Notes: generated by a model from the letters alone, not told the origin. A stretch of 64,000 nt of DNA from Mesaphorura yosii (GCA_009869945.1 WIXG01000222.1:62001-126000), one strand, 5' to 3'; shown: positions 23,582-36,933, numbered from the stretch's first letter. Translations and numbers: made by a program.

Positions 23582-26500
23582 TTAGAAAGATCTTCCCATG
23601 TAGTTTAAATGAATTTCTGTGAACCCAAGTTTTTTGAAGAACTCCATGAAGTATTTTTGGCTGTCATCAACTTCGACAAAGCATCCAAACACACCTTCAA
23701 TAGAAAAGGCCAAATATTATTAACCTGCAGTTCTTACAACGAAATGTTCACTATTCAACTTGCCATTCGCTCGAAGTGCTGCCAATGTGCAGGTCATCAG
23801 CCGCTTTGGAACACTTGGGTCAATCAACGGCGCAATCATGACGACTCGGACTTCTGACGGATGTGATGTTAGAACTTGAGATGGAACTTCCTCAGAAGGT
23901 GCGTGAACGGCAGATAGAATATTCTATGAAGGTAACGATGGCATTAAGAAGAAGCATAATCGCTGGAATGTCTAAACAAACCTCAAGATAGCCCGATTCA
24001 CCGTTGGAGGGCATGGAAGTGAGTGACATTGGGTATCTCTCGCGGAGTACAGGAGTCCAGTTCTTCATCAGTTTTTCCCTGAACCCTTCACCGTTTACGC
24101 TTCCAACTGCAATGCCAACAATCACCTCGTTTTCATCCTCCACCACAAAACTGACTTCAGCGTTCAAATTGAGAAAACCGCCGACCCTCCTTCGAAACAT
24201 AATAAAACTCCGTCAGTAAATTCGCATGACTGAAAATAATTTAAATTCCACTCACAAATCGCCAGCCAGTTTTGGACAATTATCAAACTCTTCGGCTGCA
24301 CTTAAGCCATCCTTGAAAGTCGCAGCACACACTTTATAGACGAATGTTTCATCTGTCTGCCTGTAGTTCCTTATTGTGTACGATCTACAACTTGGAATAT
24401 CAGGAGCCTTGTACATATAAAGGTCAGTTCCCCGATCGACTGGAATCAATCTCTGAATGGAAAAGTTAAACGCATTTAAGGACTACATTTTGGCAAACTG
24501 CATTCTAGGCATTCTTTGCTGTTCTCACCTGCAATTCGGCGGTAAGTCCACCGCGTATAACCCATGGTTCCTGGTCGCCACTTGTAAATGACTCCCGCCA
24601 TCCTTTCGAGAACCCTGAAATACGACTTGCATTTTTATCAAGAAAGTACCCGTCAAAGAAGTTCACTCAAAGCACGGAGTCTTTCGAAAAGCTCACAAAT
24701 ATGCCTTTAAGATGTCTAGGCCGTTCACTAAAGCGGGAGATACAAGATTTCAAGTTTTCAATACAGATTTCAAGTAAACGGGATGAAGTAGTATTTTGTT
24801 CTGGATTTAACTGTAATTATTTTCACTTTAAGCACTGAAATTAAACTACTGAACAAACATTACCATAAATGCGAAGCCAAGCATCAACTAAAATAAACAA
24901 GGCCATCACAGCAGAATAATTGCTAGTAGAGGATAATAAAAAAGGAGTGCCTACATGTGTAACTCCCATGAACATAAGATGTCATAGTGGAAGGAATTTG
25001 ACCCAATGCTGTGGAAAAAAGACAGGATTACGAAATTAGATATTTAGATTATAGTTATCGTTGTCAACTTTTGATTCGACTTCCTAGAGAACTAAAATGG
25101 GATCATGGCCTGGCATTTTGTTTCAACGTTTGTTTTATATCACTGCTAAACGAAAATTAGGCGGGCACATTCAATCAACTTATCTACGAAAGCCAAAATT
25201 ATTCTTCAAAGAGACAGTTGTTAGCAATAGCAGTCAGCCAGCACAGAAAAGCAGAAAAACCCTTAACGAGGTTAAATGTGCACGAACATTGAAAAATAAA
25301 ACTCACCAAGCCATTTGACGTACGAATTCAGCAGCGACACAACACCTCTCATATCCCAAACGTAAGGATACAGTTCGTATCTGCCATTCAACAAACACGA
25401 TTTAGCTAAAAGAGGAGCAAGGTAAACGGTGAATGGTCTTAACTTACAATAGTTCCCGGTTCGAGATCATGTTCAACCTGTTAAGGAGTTTATTTAAAGA
25501 ATTGTCAACTTCTTCGAATCGCTTCGCTCTCTCATACCACTCTGCTACCTAAATAATGATTAAACCAGAAGAGCGTACAAAGGAGACCTTAAATATGTGG
25601 GTCCGTAAAGTAAATAACCCTTACTTCTGGCTTGGTCTTGTCCTTATTTGATATGCCGACGATTGCGCTAGCATTCGTCTTTAACCATTGAAATTCATTA
25701 AGAAGTTGCAGACCCTGACTTCCGTGTTCGTATGGTAAGTAGAAAAGATCACAAAGCAGATGCAAGTCCTCCACAGTAAGAAGATCTTCCTCTGTGCTCT
25801 TGCTGGTGTTCGAATCGTCATCCAATGTTTCAATCTAAAGCCATATTCAACAATATCACAAGCTCACAAGCCAAATTTCCCCGTTTGCGATTGAGAAAGC
25901 ACACCTGCATCGTTGAGGATGATGAGCTGACCAAATTCTTATCTGGACTAGAGCCATCGTTCTCATTATCTGACGCCATTCCAGACACAGATTGAAGTGA
26001 TTCTGTGCTCGGAGTCCCGGACAAATCCTAGAGGAGCAAATTTGTTTGAATTTCCACAGCTGTAATCTTATTACTCCTCGAACACATACATTGTTGGTTC
26101 TGTCAACCATGAGGACATCCTCGGAGGATGACTTGTCGAGTTTCTGTGCCGAGTCAAGCATGCGATCGGATGGCGAAGAGGAAGGAGAAGTTGGATTGCA
26201 GTCCATTGGTTCGAGACCTGAAACCTGAATGAATATTCGTATATTATCAGCAATTGAAATTTGGTCAGAACTGAATGATAAATTACTAACGTGGGAGATC
26301 CCCTCGCTTTGTTTTTCGTTCTTTGGTTCGGGAAATTCGGCGGAAGTCGGATCAGGCGGCGTCAGAAGGCCAATACCGATGCGTGGAACGTCAGGACAGA
26401 CAATCTATCACATGTTCAAAACAAGAGACGTTTAGTTAAAAGCATACGAGCGCAGAGCCCTAAGTAGTTTGTCACCTTATCTTCTTCCGCTAAGCTGTTC

Positions 26501-28289
26501 ATTACTGCCGTTGTTGCTTGAACCAATGGAAGCACTCCGTTCTATTACGAGGACACGAAGAGATTAGCGTATATTCTTTAGCAACTTCATTATGTTTAAA
26601 AGGAAAATTGTATCTTTACTTGCATCACCGTTGTGAGTTCCCTGACACTGCAACTGACTCCAGAAAATGGTGCATCTGGCAAAGCACTAGGGATCATGTG
26701 ATTCGATTGCGTAGTAGTTGTAACATTATTTCCAGTCGCTAGCGCATTAAGCGGAAGCACAAAAGGCTGTGGTTTGATAATTGGTCCCAGAACATTCTTT
26801 GACCTTTTGAACTCGTCGAGCCATTCCTGCAATTCAATGTCCACGGTTGTCTACGAATTGCGCCAAACAATTGGGTTACATAAAAAGTCGACAAACCTTC
26901 AATGCGTTTCTGAGTGCAACCGTTGGGTGATAAACACTTGGGTCCAAGTTTTCAGGAACTAGCGTGGTTACATTTCCATAACTCTGTGCCTCCAACTTGG
27001 CGTCAGATGTTAGGGGTTCATCTTTTTATAAACACTTCATTATAAGTAATTTCACAGGAAAAATTTCTGTCTCCATAATTTACCATTGTTTTTCTCCGTC
27101 CCACTTGAACATCTACTCCATTGGGCTAGCGTGTGTATAGCGACGAAGTTAGCACCATATTCACAATTAGGATTAGTTAAGACCCCATTCAATCGAGAAA
27201 TCAGCTCAGGAGAGCGCCCGGAGTATGGCCCAAGGAAAATGCGTTTGTGATCGTAGTCATTCGCGTGTAAATTATCCCAAATAACTGGTGGCCTTCGTAG
27301 AACTTCGGCTATTTCCTCAATCGACTCAATTGTGAGATACTTCGAAATGACTTTTGGACCTAAACACAAATATGTACAATAAGTTATAATAATTACATTT
27401 CCAAACTGAAAAGTAGAGTAGTGAATAAAAAATTATGTGACGGAATGAATGCTCACCAGTCCACATGATGTCGATGGATAAGTCTAGTTTAGACCCCAAA
27501 GTTTTTAAGTATTCCGAGGTTTGAACATTCGGTACAGCACGATTGGCACAATATTGAGTTGGGCAGAACAGAAATTTTGGAGTATTAAGGTGTTGATAAA
27601 TTTCATTTGTCACAGAAACCTGGGCATGAGCAAACGAAGTGAACACTTCCTTATCAGCCTTCGTCATTTCAGTGTCAATATCGTCGAAGAGAATGGCAAA
27701 CGCGTTACAGCCCAACTGAACAACCTAAAATGTAACCAAATGACTACTTAGCCAGTCTAGAGTATTAATTCTTTTCCTATAAGGGACCTGAATATTACCT
27801 GTTCCAGTTTCCGTTTAAGGGCTAGCACATCTTTAGTACTTGAATAGGTTATATCCAATCCAGGTGATATGGCGTAAATGAAAGTTATTCCGCTCTCCTT
27901 GGCGGCTGTGATTAGGCTACCAAGATGATCAGCCTCTTCAACAGTGTACACCTCGCGCCAAAACGCTCTGTGCTTATAATCGTCCTTTGGAGCGTACAAG
28001 TACGAGTCCATGCCCCATTTCTTCATCCTATTGGGCATTAAGTGAGTCCATTTAATTAGTAAGTGAGAACACTTCGGGAAGATGTTGATACAATGTACTT
28101 ACAAAGTGAACAGATGGAATCGTTGCTCAGATGTCCACGGGCGTCCATAGAATCCTGTACGCAAAGGACAGAATTTAGCGAATACGTGACAAACCCATAT
28201 TCCATCTTTCCGCCAAAACCTTTACCTTCTACAACCCCGCACATGAAGTTTTTCTTCTTATCAAACATTACATTAGTATGGGAGTCCAT
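23582..28289 (-). CDS. OGA: Protein O-GlcNAcase (GH84), complete, 19 exons, 932 aa
   Basis: Removes O-linked GlcNAc from Ser/Thr of nuclear and cytoplasmic proteins, opposing O-GlcNAc transferase. Exons, 5' to 3': 28289-28226, 28154-28103, 28027-27799, 27724-27457, 27359-27084, 27021-26897, 26850-26620, 26541-26476, 26404-26291, 26224-26090, 26027-25905, 25834-25625, 25548-25448, 25380-25307, 24614-24529, 24452-24256, 24189-23982, 23890-23764, 23694-23582. All phases join. The GH84 start CGVVEGFYGRPW is at residues 17-28, [12 protein letters not shown] follows, and the catalytic Asp pair in FDDID is at 129-130. A Ser/acidic linker (about 340-560) precedes the stalk helices ([18 protein letters not shown], 562 on). 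The acetyltransferase-like C-terminal domain (about 719-932) ends in GRSF, where the human protein ends in GRSL. Human OGA is of similar length (916 aa). The acceptor of exon 17 could shift by 3 nt. Confidence 0.95.
23695..23763 (-). other. GC-AG intron in O-GlcNAcase (last intron)
   Basis: The 69-nt intron begins gcaagt rather than gt and ends ttgaag. Only this donor joins LRAN to VFGCFVEV in frame and restores the family pattern. Reading through reaches a stop shortly after. Confidence 0.75.
24615..25306 (-). other. Largest O-GlcNAcase intron (692 nt)
   Basis: The intron separates the exons encoding YVKWLG and FSKGWRE. It is roughly ten times longer than the other introns of this gene. A plus-strand frame starting ATG at 25,097 (73 codons) lies inside it and overlaps exon 14 by a few bases. 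I do not recognise its product and treat it as unproven. Confidence 0.6.
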
Positions 28290-29969
28290 TTCGAGTGTTC
28301 TGGAGATTCTTCAATGGGATAATTTAATGTTGCATGTCAGACTTTATTCCAGATCTGTTTAGAATGAAAATTCATTAGAAAGGCTGCCGGTGCGCAGGAA
28401 ATTCACACGAATATTATTTTACTTACCACAGTATAACTTCACTGGCTTCTTTTGTTCTAATTGACTTCAGGAATCTTCAAAAATCAAAGATGAAGAATTC
28501 AATGCTGTACATGCATCGCAATATGAACGCGCACAAAATTGGTGCAGTGGACCGAAATTAAGCTGAGTCTGTGAATCTCCGTCTAAGCAGTATGTTGGCA
28601 GATGTGGTGAAGGTGAATAATCGACTTTGTAATAATAAAATTACTATAAAATACTAAAATATGCCTATTGATTATTACTTAGAGTCGACAGTTTGCGAAA
28701 ACTGTATGGAAAATTTCACACATGTAGCGCCTAGACAGGGTTACAAAGACGAGAGTTTTGCTTGGCTTCTCACTTCTCAGGATTCTCTTCGTTGCGAGTT
28801 TTAGCAAACATAGGACGGAAAAGTACATTCAACTCGGCAGGTTTTAAAGCTGAAGCAAGGTAAAAAGTAATGACTAATAACAATAAAATACACCCAGTTA
28901 TATTTTATTAAATGAATCTTATCCAAATTTCAGTGATTGCTCCATTTGGTTCTGACATTGATGCAAATTTCATGGATTCCTGGGTATATGGAGATATGGA
29001 TTTGATGATTCTCTAGGGGCATACACACAAATAAGAGTGCTGGACTATGCTGTTTGAATGACCAGACCACGCAGTCACCGAAATACTACAAATTACTGGA
29101 TGTTCTAGCGTTACGGTCCAAAGTTAGCGTCTTTAGAACAATGACAATGTGACAGCGTGTACGAATAACGAGCAAATATTCAGATTTAGGGCTTATCCTT
29201 TCTATACCAATATTGGACACTCCTATAAATGTCGCCTGCGTCTTGTTCAAGAGTAATCTCTTGAACAATTACCACAACACGAATCACATTGGTTCTACTG
29301 TTGGTACATCGCACCCGCTAAACCTGCTGTGTTAACCTAACTTATATCAGATTATTAAATGCGCCATTAGTTTACCAAATCTAACCACAACGCAGATTCA
29401 ATCGATAATAAGCTAATGACGCTGCGAGGACGAAGACAATGAATTTGATTGCAAGTGTACTCCGAAAGGTGGCGGCGGTCAGCTTTTGAGACATGTGTAA
29501 TAGTTTCCATTCAGCTCCATGTAAAAAGTGTGTATCTAAGCATTAAGGATGAATGAGAATCATATGTATTGTATGCTTTTTATGGGCTGACTGTCCTTTG
29601 CCATGGTTTTGGGCTAGTGCTATCTTGAATGCAAAGCTGACCGTACAGATCAGAAGTCCTTAATTAAATAAATTTGTTGGTAGCTTCAGGTTACCTTGTC
29701 CAGTCACTGCAATTTCTTAATTGCCGTGAAACCAGTCACCTGTGGACGCCAAACCGTCCACAAGCCAAATTTCTACTCTTTCATTAGTAAATCAATTCTC
29801 AATTATTGCCACAACAAAAGTCATATATATTTTTATTTTGTGGGTGTACTAAAATGGCTTCCAACTAAAAATATGAAGTTACTTCAGCTAAGCAATTGTA
29901 AACCCTTTCCCGGGTGGAATCCAATCCCCGTCCTCGTCTTCCTAGTTCCTGAGCGACCGGGCCTGACCT
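28290..29969. promoter_or_regulatory. Intergenic region between head-to-head O-GlcNAcase and RNF10 genes
   Basis: About 1.7 kb separates the two divergent start codons, so promoters and 5' noncoding exons of both genes must lie here or be shared. No TATA box or other element can be assigned with confidence, and no further coding exon is supported. Confidence 0.5.
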
Positions 29970-32900
29970 ATGAGCGAGGACTCGGTCAGCATGGAAAAGA
30001 AGAACTTTACTCCACCTTCCAAGAAATTAGATTCATCTAGAAATAGACAAGGTAAGAGACCATTTCTGAAGCTCGTAGACCCCCTTAATGGCATCTGTCA
30101 TGATCAGAACGCTGGACGCCTGCTGCTTTATCAAGTTATGTCGTTTTATGTAATCTGTTCCTGGAGGATGCTGATCGTCCATGCGAAAAGGCCTGGGAAA
30201 TGAATGTCTGCTTTGCAATTTTTAAACCAAAAGCCAATGACTTTTCGAAACGCGAGGACTACAGTTTCATTTGTACAAGTTGAACTTCCTAGTTTCCATG
30301 AGTAATGAGATACAGAGTGCACTGCCCTGCTGCAAAAATGTTTGCAAAATGTTTCAGCTGATCCGATCGTTTGACTTCCAGTTGCAAGTTCGTACATTGT
30401 GTGTTTTCAGTTAAGTAGTTGTAACACTTTATTTCACGATCTCACGATTAGGAAGTATTTCGTTAGCTTAATTCTCATCGCCCGAATCTCTGAAGCCATA
30501 CTGCCACATATTTAATGCTGGCTTCTATCACTATCGGAATCATGTCGAGACAAATCAGGAAGAATCAAGCGTTATTGACATCTATGCATGATTGTTTCCC
30601 AGTTGATGGATCAGGCCCTGGCACGCATGTGGATAAAATCAGAAGCAAGTCCAGCCAGAGGCAAAACTTTGATGGAGCCAACGTGCCTTTACCGAAGTCC
30701 GACACAGCTTTCCGAGGTAGTGGTTTCAGGGCATTTGACAAGAAAGCGAAGGCTCGAGAACTCACTACCCATCAGGTACGTACCGGCTAATGTGTTGGAG
30801 CGAATGAGAGTCCAACTGGGAGCTCACTGTTTATTCATCTTCATGTGCGCTGTTAAATAGAGCCACCCAAGTCGAGAGCCCGAACTTGGTTCCCTGCAGG
30901 CTCCTGGCAGTAAGAAACAGAATGCTCACAATTTACTCCAATTTGTCTTGGCCCCACGTGAGAGAAATCACCAATTTGGCCATCATTATTTCTTTGGAGG
31001 GGACTTGAAGCATAGCAATGGATCTTGTCGACCGAAGCACAACAAAGATCAATACCTCAATGGCAGGTACGGAAAAGTAACTTCGTTCAGGCGATTCTTG
31101 GCATCCTTACATACTTGATGCTTTATGGTATGATAGATGTCAGTTTATGGTGATTGAGGGCACGGACTACACCAATCCGAGTTCCGATCCGGATCGCCTC
31201 GTTGATTGGAATCTGGTTGAACAAGTGGTAGTTACATCAACACATATATGGACGTAGTTTGCAGACATTGTTTCTGATTGGCCATTTTATCTATAGTTTG
31301 TTAGGGCCATAGATGAGTGTCCAAAGTGTCCAATCTGTCTCGAAGTTCCAAGAGCTGCTAAAATTACAAAATGTGGTCACATTTACTGCTCTGCTTGTTT
31401 GTTGCACTATTTTGCTCTATCTGATGGGACGTACAAGTCGTGCCCAATTTGCTTTGAGAGCATCCAAATGAATGAGGTGAAAAGGTAAATTTTCAAGTAA
31501 GGGATCCTTGTCCATCTCACATGGACGGAAAGCTCTTTATCATTGATGTTTGTTCAGTGTCTTGGCCAAGATTTGTAAGGATGCCAAAGTGGGTGAACAA
31601 TTGGAGATGAAATTGATGTATCGTGAAAAGGACTCGCTGAATGTTAAGCAAGTCCTTGATGGAGAAAAATTTGACTCCTTGGATTCAAAAATTATAGCAA
31701 TTTCAAAAGAGGAGGTATGTGAATTTATTATTGTTTCGTCGCTATCAAATATTTTGAAGATCTACAATCATTTATCAATTATAATAAGGTGTGTGACATT
31801 ATCAAGCGTGAGCTTATGGAACTTCGACAGCAATTCATCGAAGAGTCTGAAAATCCAGAGGTCTGCTTTGTTGAAGAAGCAATTAGAAATGCAACTTCTC
31901 GCCAAGTGGCTTGTCTTCATGCGCCGACAAACACAAACGATGACAAAAGCTTCATATCTGAAGTAAATTGATTTTAATTCAATCTTCCACTTGATATGCG
32001 GAAGGGTATTTGTTTCTTGTGCAGAGCAATACTGGCCATACGAAAGGGGTGGCAACCATGCCTTTTGGTGAGGCTGTTGTAGGCAGGCAGACTGGGTTTC
32101 AACAGGACAAAAAAGGAGCGGATCGTGAGAGAAAAGAAAGTGAAAGTAGCCACGAAAGTGAAAAATTGGACATTGAAGATCATGGTTTCTACTTTTATCA
32201 AGGTTGGATTACTGTACTAAAAATATATTGCTCCGAAGCTGACTTGACTGGCTTCATTTTTCGCTGTGATAGCCACGGACGGACAAAATATCTTCTTGCA
32301 TCCTCTCAATGTGGCTATGATCAGGAAACAATTTGGATGTGATCCATCACACTGGCCGGCGTTTGTTGATTTAACCATTATTGAAATTGAAGATGGGAGT
32401 ATTACGGAAGAAAAGCGTAAACGTCATAAGTTCTTGTCGCATCTCTCTTTGGCGTCCACAGTAAAAATTGTCGAAGTGGAAATCAAAAGTTTGGTCTCCC
32501 AAGAAGTTTGTGATGAATTCAGTAGTCAGCTAGAATATCGACAGAAGCGAAGAATGGAGAAACAGCGGAGTGAAAGACAGAAGGAAAAGTTGTACGAGGA
32601 ACAGGAAAAGAAGAAGAATTGGCTGCCACCTAAACCGAAGGTGAAATTCATATGCTAATTCCTGTTCTTTATAAAATATCCAACTCTCAATTCACTTGTG
32701 CAAAACAATTTCTCTTAAATATACTTTAGATTGAGTCACAAGTCGACTTCCCCAGCTGTAGCATTTACAGAGCTTCAAGCGATTCTGGCTTTCTGCTTCG
32801 AAGTGGAACCCTACTTGGTGATTCTCGCAATGGATTTGACGAATTCCCTATTCCAAATTCAAATTCGTCTGAAGTAATTGGCTTATCAACATCGACTCTG

Positions 32901-33551
32901 ACTTCTCCAACCCAGAGTACCTTTTCATTCGCTCAAGTGAGTTTGAAATTAAACAACCAATCGAAATTGTATGGAGAAAATACTGATGGAAGTAACTTAA
33001 TCGCTTTCAGGCGGCTGCTTCTCGGCGTGCTGCTTCTGTTGGCTCTCCGCAACCTAAAACCCTTGTGAAGGGAATGGGTCTCGTTCAAAGTTTCAACTCG
33101 ACTCCAGAAAAAGGAGACGACGAATACGCGGCACCGGAGTACAGCTCGGTTGTATCACAACAACTGGCTAAGGCATTTGCTAGTCTAGATCTCGACAACG
33201 GTGAGCAAATCTTGAATGTACTACTAGATCGTCTATTTCGAAGAAACATTCCAAAGAGTTGAGTACATCTGTTGCCTAAAAGTGGCCCAGGTGAAATATA
33301 AACTTTGGTAGAGTAATCGGCTCTGAATGTATTTAATTTGATGGATTAGTTAATATTTTATTGAACAGACTTTCGAGTTACAAACTAATAATATACCTGT
33401 ACGTTCTCTGACAGCCGTTTCAGAGTAAATCATATGCTGATATTTAATTTTGGTTCCAGAAAAATCGTGCGCTGAGGCTGAGAATGGGTCAAAGAAGAAA
33501 GGACGTAAGAAGGGCAAAGTTCTATTTGCCACCGGCTTTGGAGGATATTAG
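29970..33551 (+). CDS. RNF10: RING-finger E3 ubiquitin ligase, RNF10 family, complete, 12 exons, 688 aa
   Basis: Exons: 29970-30051, 30603-30775, 30900-31066, 31137-31227, 31297-31484, 31558-31714, 31789-31962, 32025-32202, 32273-32640, 32730-32936, 33011-33200, 33460-33551. All junctions keep frame. The C3HC4 RING uses C182, C185, C197, H199, C202, C205, C220 and C223 (CPIC...CGHIYC...CPIC). RNF10 hallmarks flank it: an N-terminal APGSKKQNAHNLLQF segment, CQFMVIEGTDY and DWNLVEQV before the RING; then FYFYQ / ATDGQNIFLHPLNV and a Lys/Arg/Glu-rich coiled segment; finally a basic tail KKKGRKKGKVLFATGFGGY. Mammalian RNF10 is somewhat longer and is known to ubiquitinate 40S ribosomal proteins; the same role here is inference. 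The start could be the second Met at 29,991. AATAAA follows the stop by 42 nt. Confidence 0.93.
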
Positions 33552-33592
33552 TGGTAAGGGAGGGTGAAGAGTAGTAAACAAGACGGAGCAAG

Positions 33593-33598
33593 AATAAA
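33593..33598 (+). terminator. Poly(A) signal of the RNF10 gene
   Basis: AATAAA 42 nt after the stop codon at 33,549-33,551. Confidence 0.7.
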
Positions 33599-35287
33599 AG
33601 TTTAGTTTTCTTGAGTTAAAAACCTACTTGGATGTACTACTTCAAATTGCAAAACCTAATCGTAATCGTAACCTAACCTGTAATCTGGCAAGACTTGTTG
33701 TTAATCTAACAAACTCAACTCAACTCTGCAAATGATCTAATTCTATGATTTGCCCCTTACAAAATAAAAACTCTTAAATTTAAATTTAATATCATGTCTT
33801 AGCCTCTAAATACTTTCTAAACAAGCATTTGAATGATTCAAGCATATAACTATTCCAGCACGTTACCATAATTATGTGTATGAAACTTTTCCATGTTGTC
33901 TCTTAAGTAAGGGCAAAATCGCAAAATCATTTTCTCCTGGTGATAATGTATTTTTTTCCGTTGCGATACGATTTCAGATTTTCTGTTGCGATATAATTTC
34001 TGAGATTATTTTAGACAAAAGGCGAACCTTCAGGTGGTTTGTTCTGCAGTAATAGTAGTAGCCAAGAACCTTTCAATTACTCGAAATTATGTCCAATTCA
34101 ATACTGTAAACTTTAGTAGGCAGCAGTTTTTAGATTAAGGTTCGAAGGGTTCTGGCTTCTCGCATCGTTCTTTAAGAACCAGTCAATCGTATTCTGTATT
34201 CTGAAAAAAGGTTTAGGTCGGACAAGGAATACCTCTTATGGCATGAAAGTCGAAGTAATGTTAATTTTGTAGCATTAATTCCTCTGGCTGCCAATGAGTC
34301 CTCTAGCGTATTACTTTAGCTTGTAGACATCACGCTCGCTATTTAAGACTGGCATGAGTTTTAATGCACGTGGTAGTTGCTATGTTGTCAAGAAATGATT
34401 CTCCGCTTAACTCAAATTGAGTAATTAGTAGGTAGAATAGTTCGAAACTGGGATAAGAATTTTGCGAATTGAAAACATTTTGTGATATTAGTTAATGTTA
34501 TGTTGAATCAACCGAATAAATGACATTTTTTAGAAAATACAGCCGTATAGATTTTTCTCCTTTGGCAAAGAGCACTGTCGAACATGTCGCGAAATATTCT
34601 ATCCATTGATATAAATGCCATGAAGTGAATGAATGTAAAATACCATGAAATAAAATGATGAATGCTGCTGCTGCAGCTCTAAAATTAAGGCCGTAATGAA
34701 GTAAGCAATCTGGAAGAGAAAGTTGAATTTTAATTTCAAATTAATTTCATTGCCAAACTGTAATCACATTACTCACATGCTTATCGAAATTAAATCCATA
34801 TCAATTGCTTGATTGGTTCCACTTAAATTATCACATTAAATATTCGACACAGTATTACATACTCCTTCTGCAGTGGAAAGTTTAGTTTAGAAAGATCTCA
34901 ACTTGGCATCATAAAGGAAGTGCGTTAATTTCAGGAGGTATCTTACACTGATATTAACTGATATAATGGAGCAATGAATTCAAATCAAACATGAAAGTGG
35001 TAACAAAGTACGGTTATAAGCAGCTTTGTACTTACAGCAAGGTCAGCGATCAGCTCACATGGCCCCCTCTTCATGGGGAAATAATTATCAAACCGATTTC
35101 TACACAATTTATCAAATAAATGCGAAAATAGACTTCCATGGAAGAGAAAGTGCCAAAAGCTACTTGGAGATAACATTTATGAGAATCGTTCTTTTCAAAT
35201 ATAGGAAATAAGCTGAGAGCTAATTTGGACGTCTTTTCGTTATCGGATGAAAGTTGAAGCTAATTGTCTTTAGTTGGCTGGTGACAC
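33599..35287. other. AT-rich spacer between convergent RNF10 and FABP genes
   Basis: About 1.7 kb, AT-rich, with no supported exon. The 3' untranslated region of the FABP gene (minus) probably extends into it, but no AATAAA was found close to its stop. Confidence 0.5.
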
Positions 35288-35917
35288 TTAAGCTGGAATT
35301 CGTTTAAAATATCGCTTAGCTTCGACTCCTTTGGTGTGCTTCATGGTCTAAAGAGATTGAGCAAGCATTAAGATTCTGTCTATGAATTATAGATGGAAAT
35401 CGGCAGCTCAAACTTACAATAACGATACCGTCATCCGAAAAGTCGAAGATCCGTTCGAAGTCCCCAAGTCGTTCGTGCTGACTCTTTATACGGAATGTGA
35501 AATCCCCTTCTTTGGAGCAAACGCTCTGTGAAATATCATGCAAATGATTAAAGGATTTGACAAGACGTCGCACCTAACTGTAGTTTAGTTAAACTTACAT
35601 CAATAATGTCTCCACTGGGCATGTCTTCCTTATACGGCTCATCCAATTTGAAGCTGATTGTCACAGTTCGGAAGAACGTAACTGTTTTGAAAACCCAGGT
35701 TTCATCTTCAAAAGTAACCGTCATTGTCGGGCTAGAAGCCAACATCATTTTCCTCGCCAAGTAGGGAACCCCTGCAAGACGAAACAATATTAATAGGAGA
35801 AGCGCTTCAAAAGCATAAACCGTTGATTAACGGTAATAATAACTCACCAACAACACGAAAGTACTCTTCCAAATTTTCGTTTCTCTCCAGTTTGTAAGAG
35901 CCTTCAATCTGTACCAT
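35288..35917 (-). CDS. Cytosolic fatty-acid-binding protein (lipocalin-like FABP), complete, 4 exons, 136 aa
   Basis: Binds fatty acids or related lipids in a small beta-barrel. Exons: 35917-35848, 35771-35599, 35525-35418, 35347-35288, all in frame. It opens MVQIEGSYKLERNENLEEYF, matching the FABP first strand and helix. It continues VPYLARKMMLASSPTMTV (the helix-turn-helix lid), FKTVTFFRTVTISFKLDEPYKED (the family's 'T.FK...I.FKLGEEFEE' block) and ends KGVEAKRYFKRIPA, which keeps the lipid-carboxylate Arg in the R-x-F position. Length is typical (about 132-137 aa), and four exons is the ancestral FABP layout. No signal peptide precedes the first ATG, so it is predicted cytosolic, unlike secreted nematode LBPs. 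Lipid preference cannot be read from sequence. Confidence 0.92.
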
Positions 35918-36933
35918 TTTGACAACGATGTCCAAAGGAGATGACGCTAATACGTTTTGGAACAGAAGAAGCCTCACTAGCACTTGTTCCACAATGGAAG
36001 TGCGGAATTTTCTGGGGTCAAGATTCAAGATGATCAAGATTTACATTTGCGTTGCACGGAGTGAACTTCTACAACCTTTGTTTTGCATGAAAGTCGGAAG
36101 CCCTCGTCCCCAACCAAGAAGTGCACTCACAATCAAAGCCCGCTTGATGATAATGATTAGTTTAGTATGAGTGCTTGAACGAGCTAAAGAATGTGCTAAA
36201 GAACACTAATTACCAATGAGAAAATAGAAATATAGACGCTTGAACGTAACTAAGTAGCAGCGGCGAACTCTTCAATACTACTGTTTGTGAATTTGCACAC
36301 TACACTGGAGTCTTTCTTTCTTCACAATATGCTGCATATTGCACTAGCTCGTAGCCTCCCTCAAGACTCCTCCCGTTCTTTTCAATCCCAAATTTTTACC
36401 GCATCAGTTCGTTTCTTTGTCCTGCCCTGTCTGCCATATTGTAACGATTGCCGTCTTTTCCTCAGCTTTTATGTTAGCCTATTTAAGCACGCATTAGAGT
36501 ACAGGTTTGACTTCACCTTCTTTAAGGTTAGAGCTCGTAATGTCGTAATGCTTAGATTTGGAACTTCTTGTCCTTATCCTCCAGTCACCCTAATTTGGTT
36601 GCTTTATGACGACGCCAGCAATGCTTGTGTCTTTCCTGCCCTTGGAAGTCTAAGGAACCCGATAAGCACTATTTGAAGATATGAAAATGTAAGCTAGGGT
36701 GAGAAGATACAAGAACACACGACAATTTTCTGAAGGTTGGCTTTTCGTTGCTTGTTCGTTTCCTTTCGCAAGTGTTACGGATTATCATCGCCAACCATCG
36801 ACTCAGCCAGGTCATCAATCGATCTTTATTCTATTTGTGATACAGTTGTTGGTCCAGAAATCTAGATCCGAATATAATACCTTGCTCCGAAATTAGCCAT
36901 TGCAATTTCAATCTGGTATAACGCTTGAAAAAA
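35918..36933. promoter_or_regulatory. Intergenic region between divergent FABP and F-box-like genes
   Basis: About 1 kb separates the two start codons. A plus-strand frame at 36,287-36,676 has no splice or family support. Promoters of both genes are expected here, but no element is identifiable. Confidence 0.45.

Noticed and set aside
30541..30602. Earlier acceptor (caaatcag) for RNF10 exon 2
   Set aside because: It gives the wrong phase and a stop; the acceptor tgtttcccag ending at 30,602 keeps frame.
31550..31966. Plus-strand frame of 138 codons read straight through
   Set aside because: It continues through the intron 31,715-31,788 of RNF10; the spliced model restores the family sequence.
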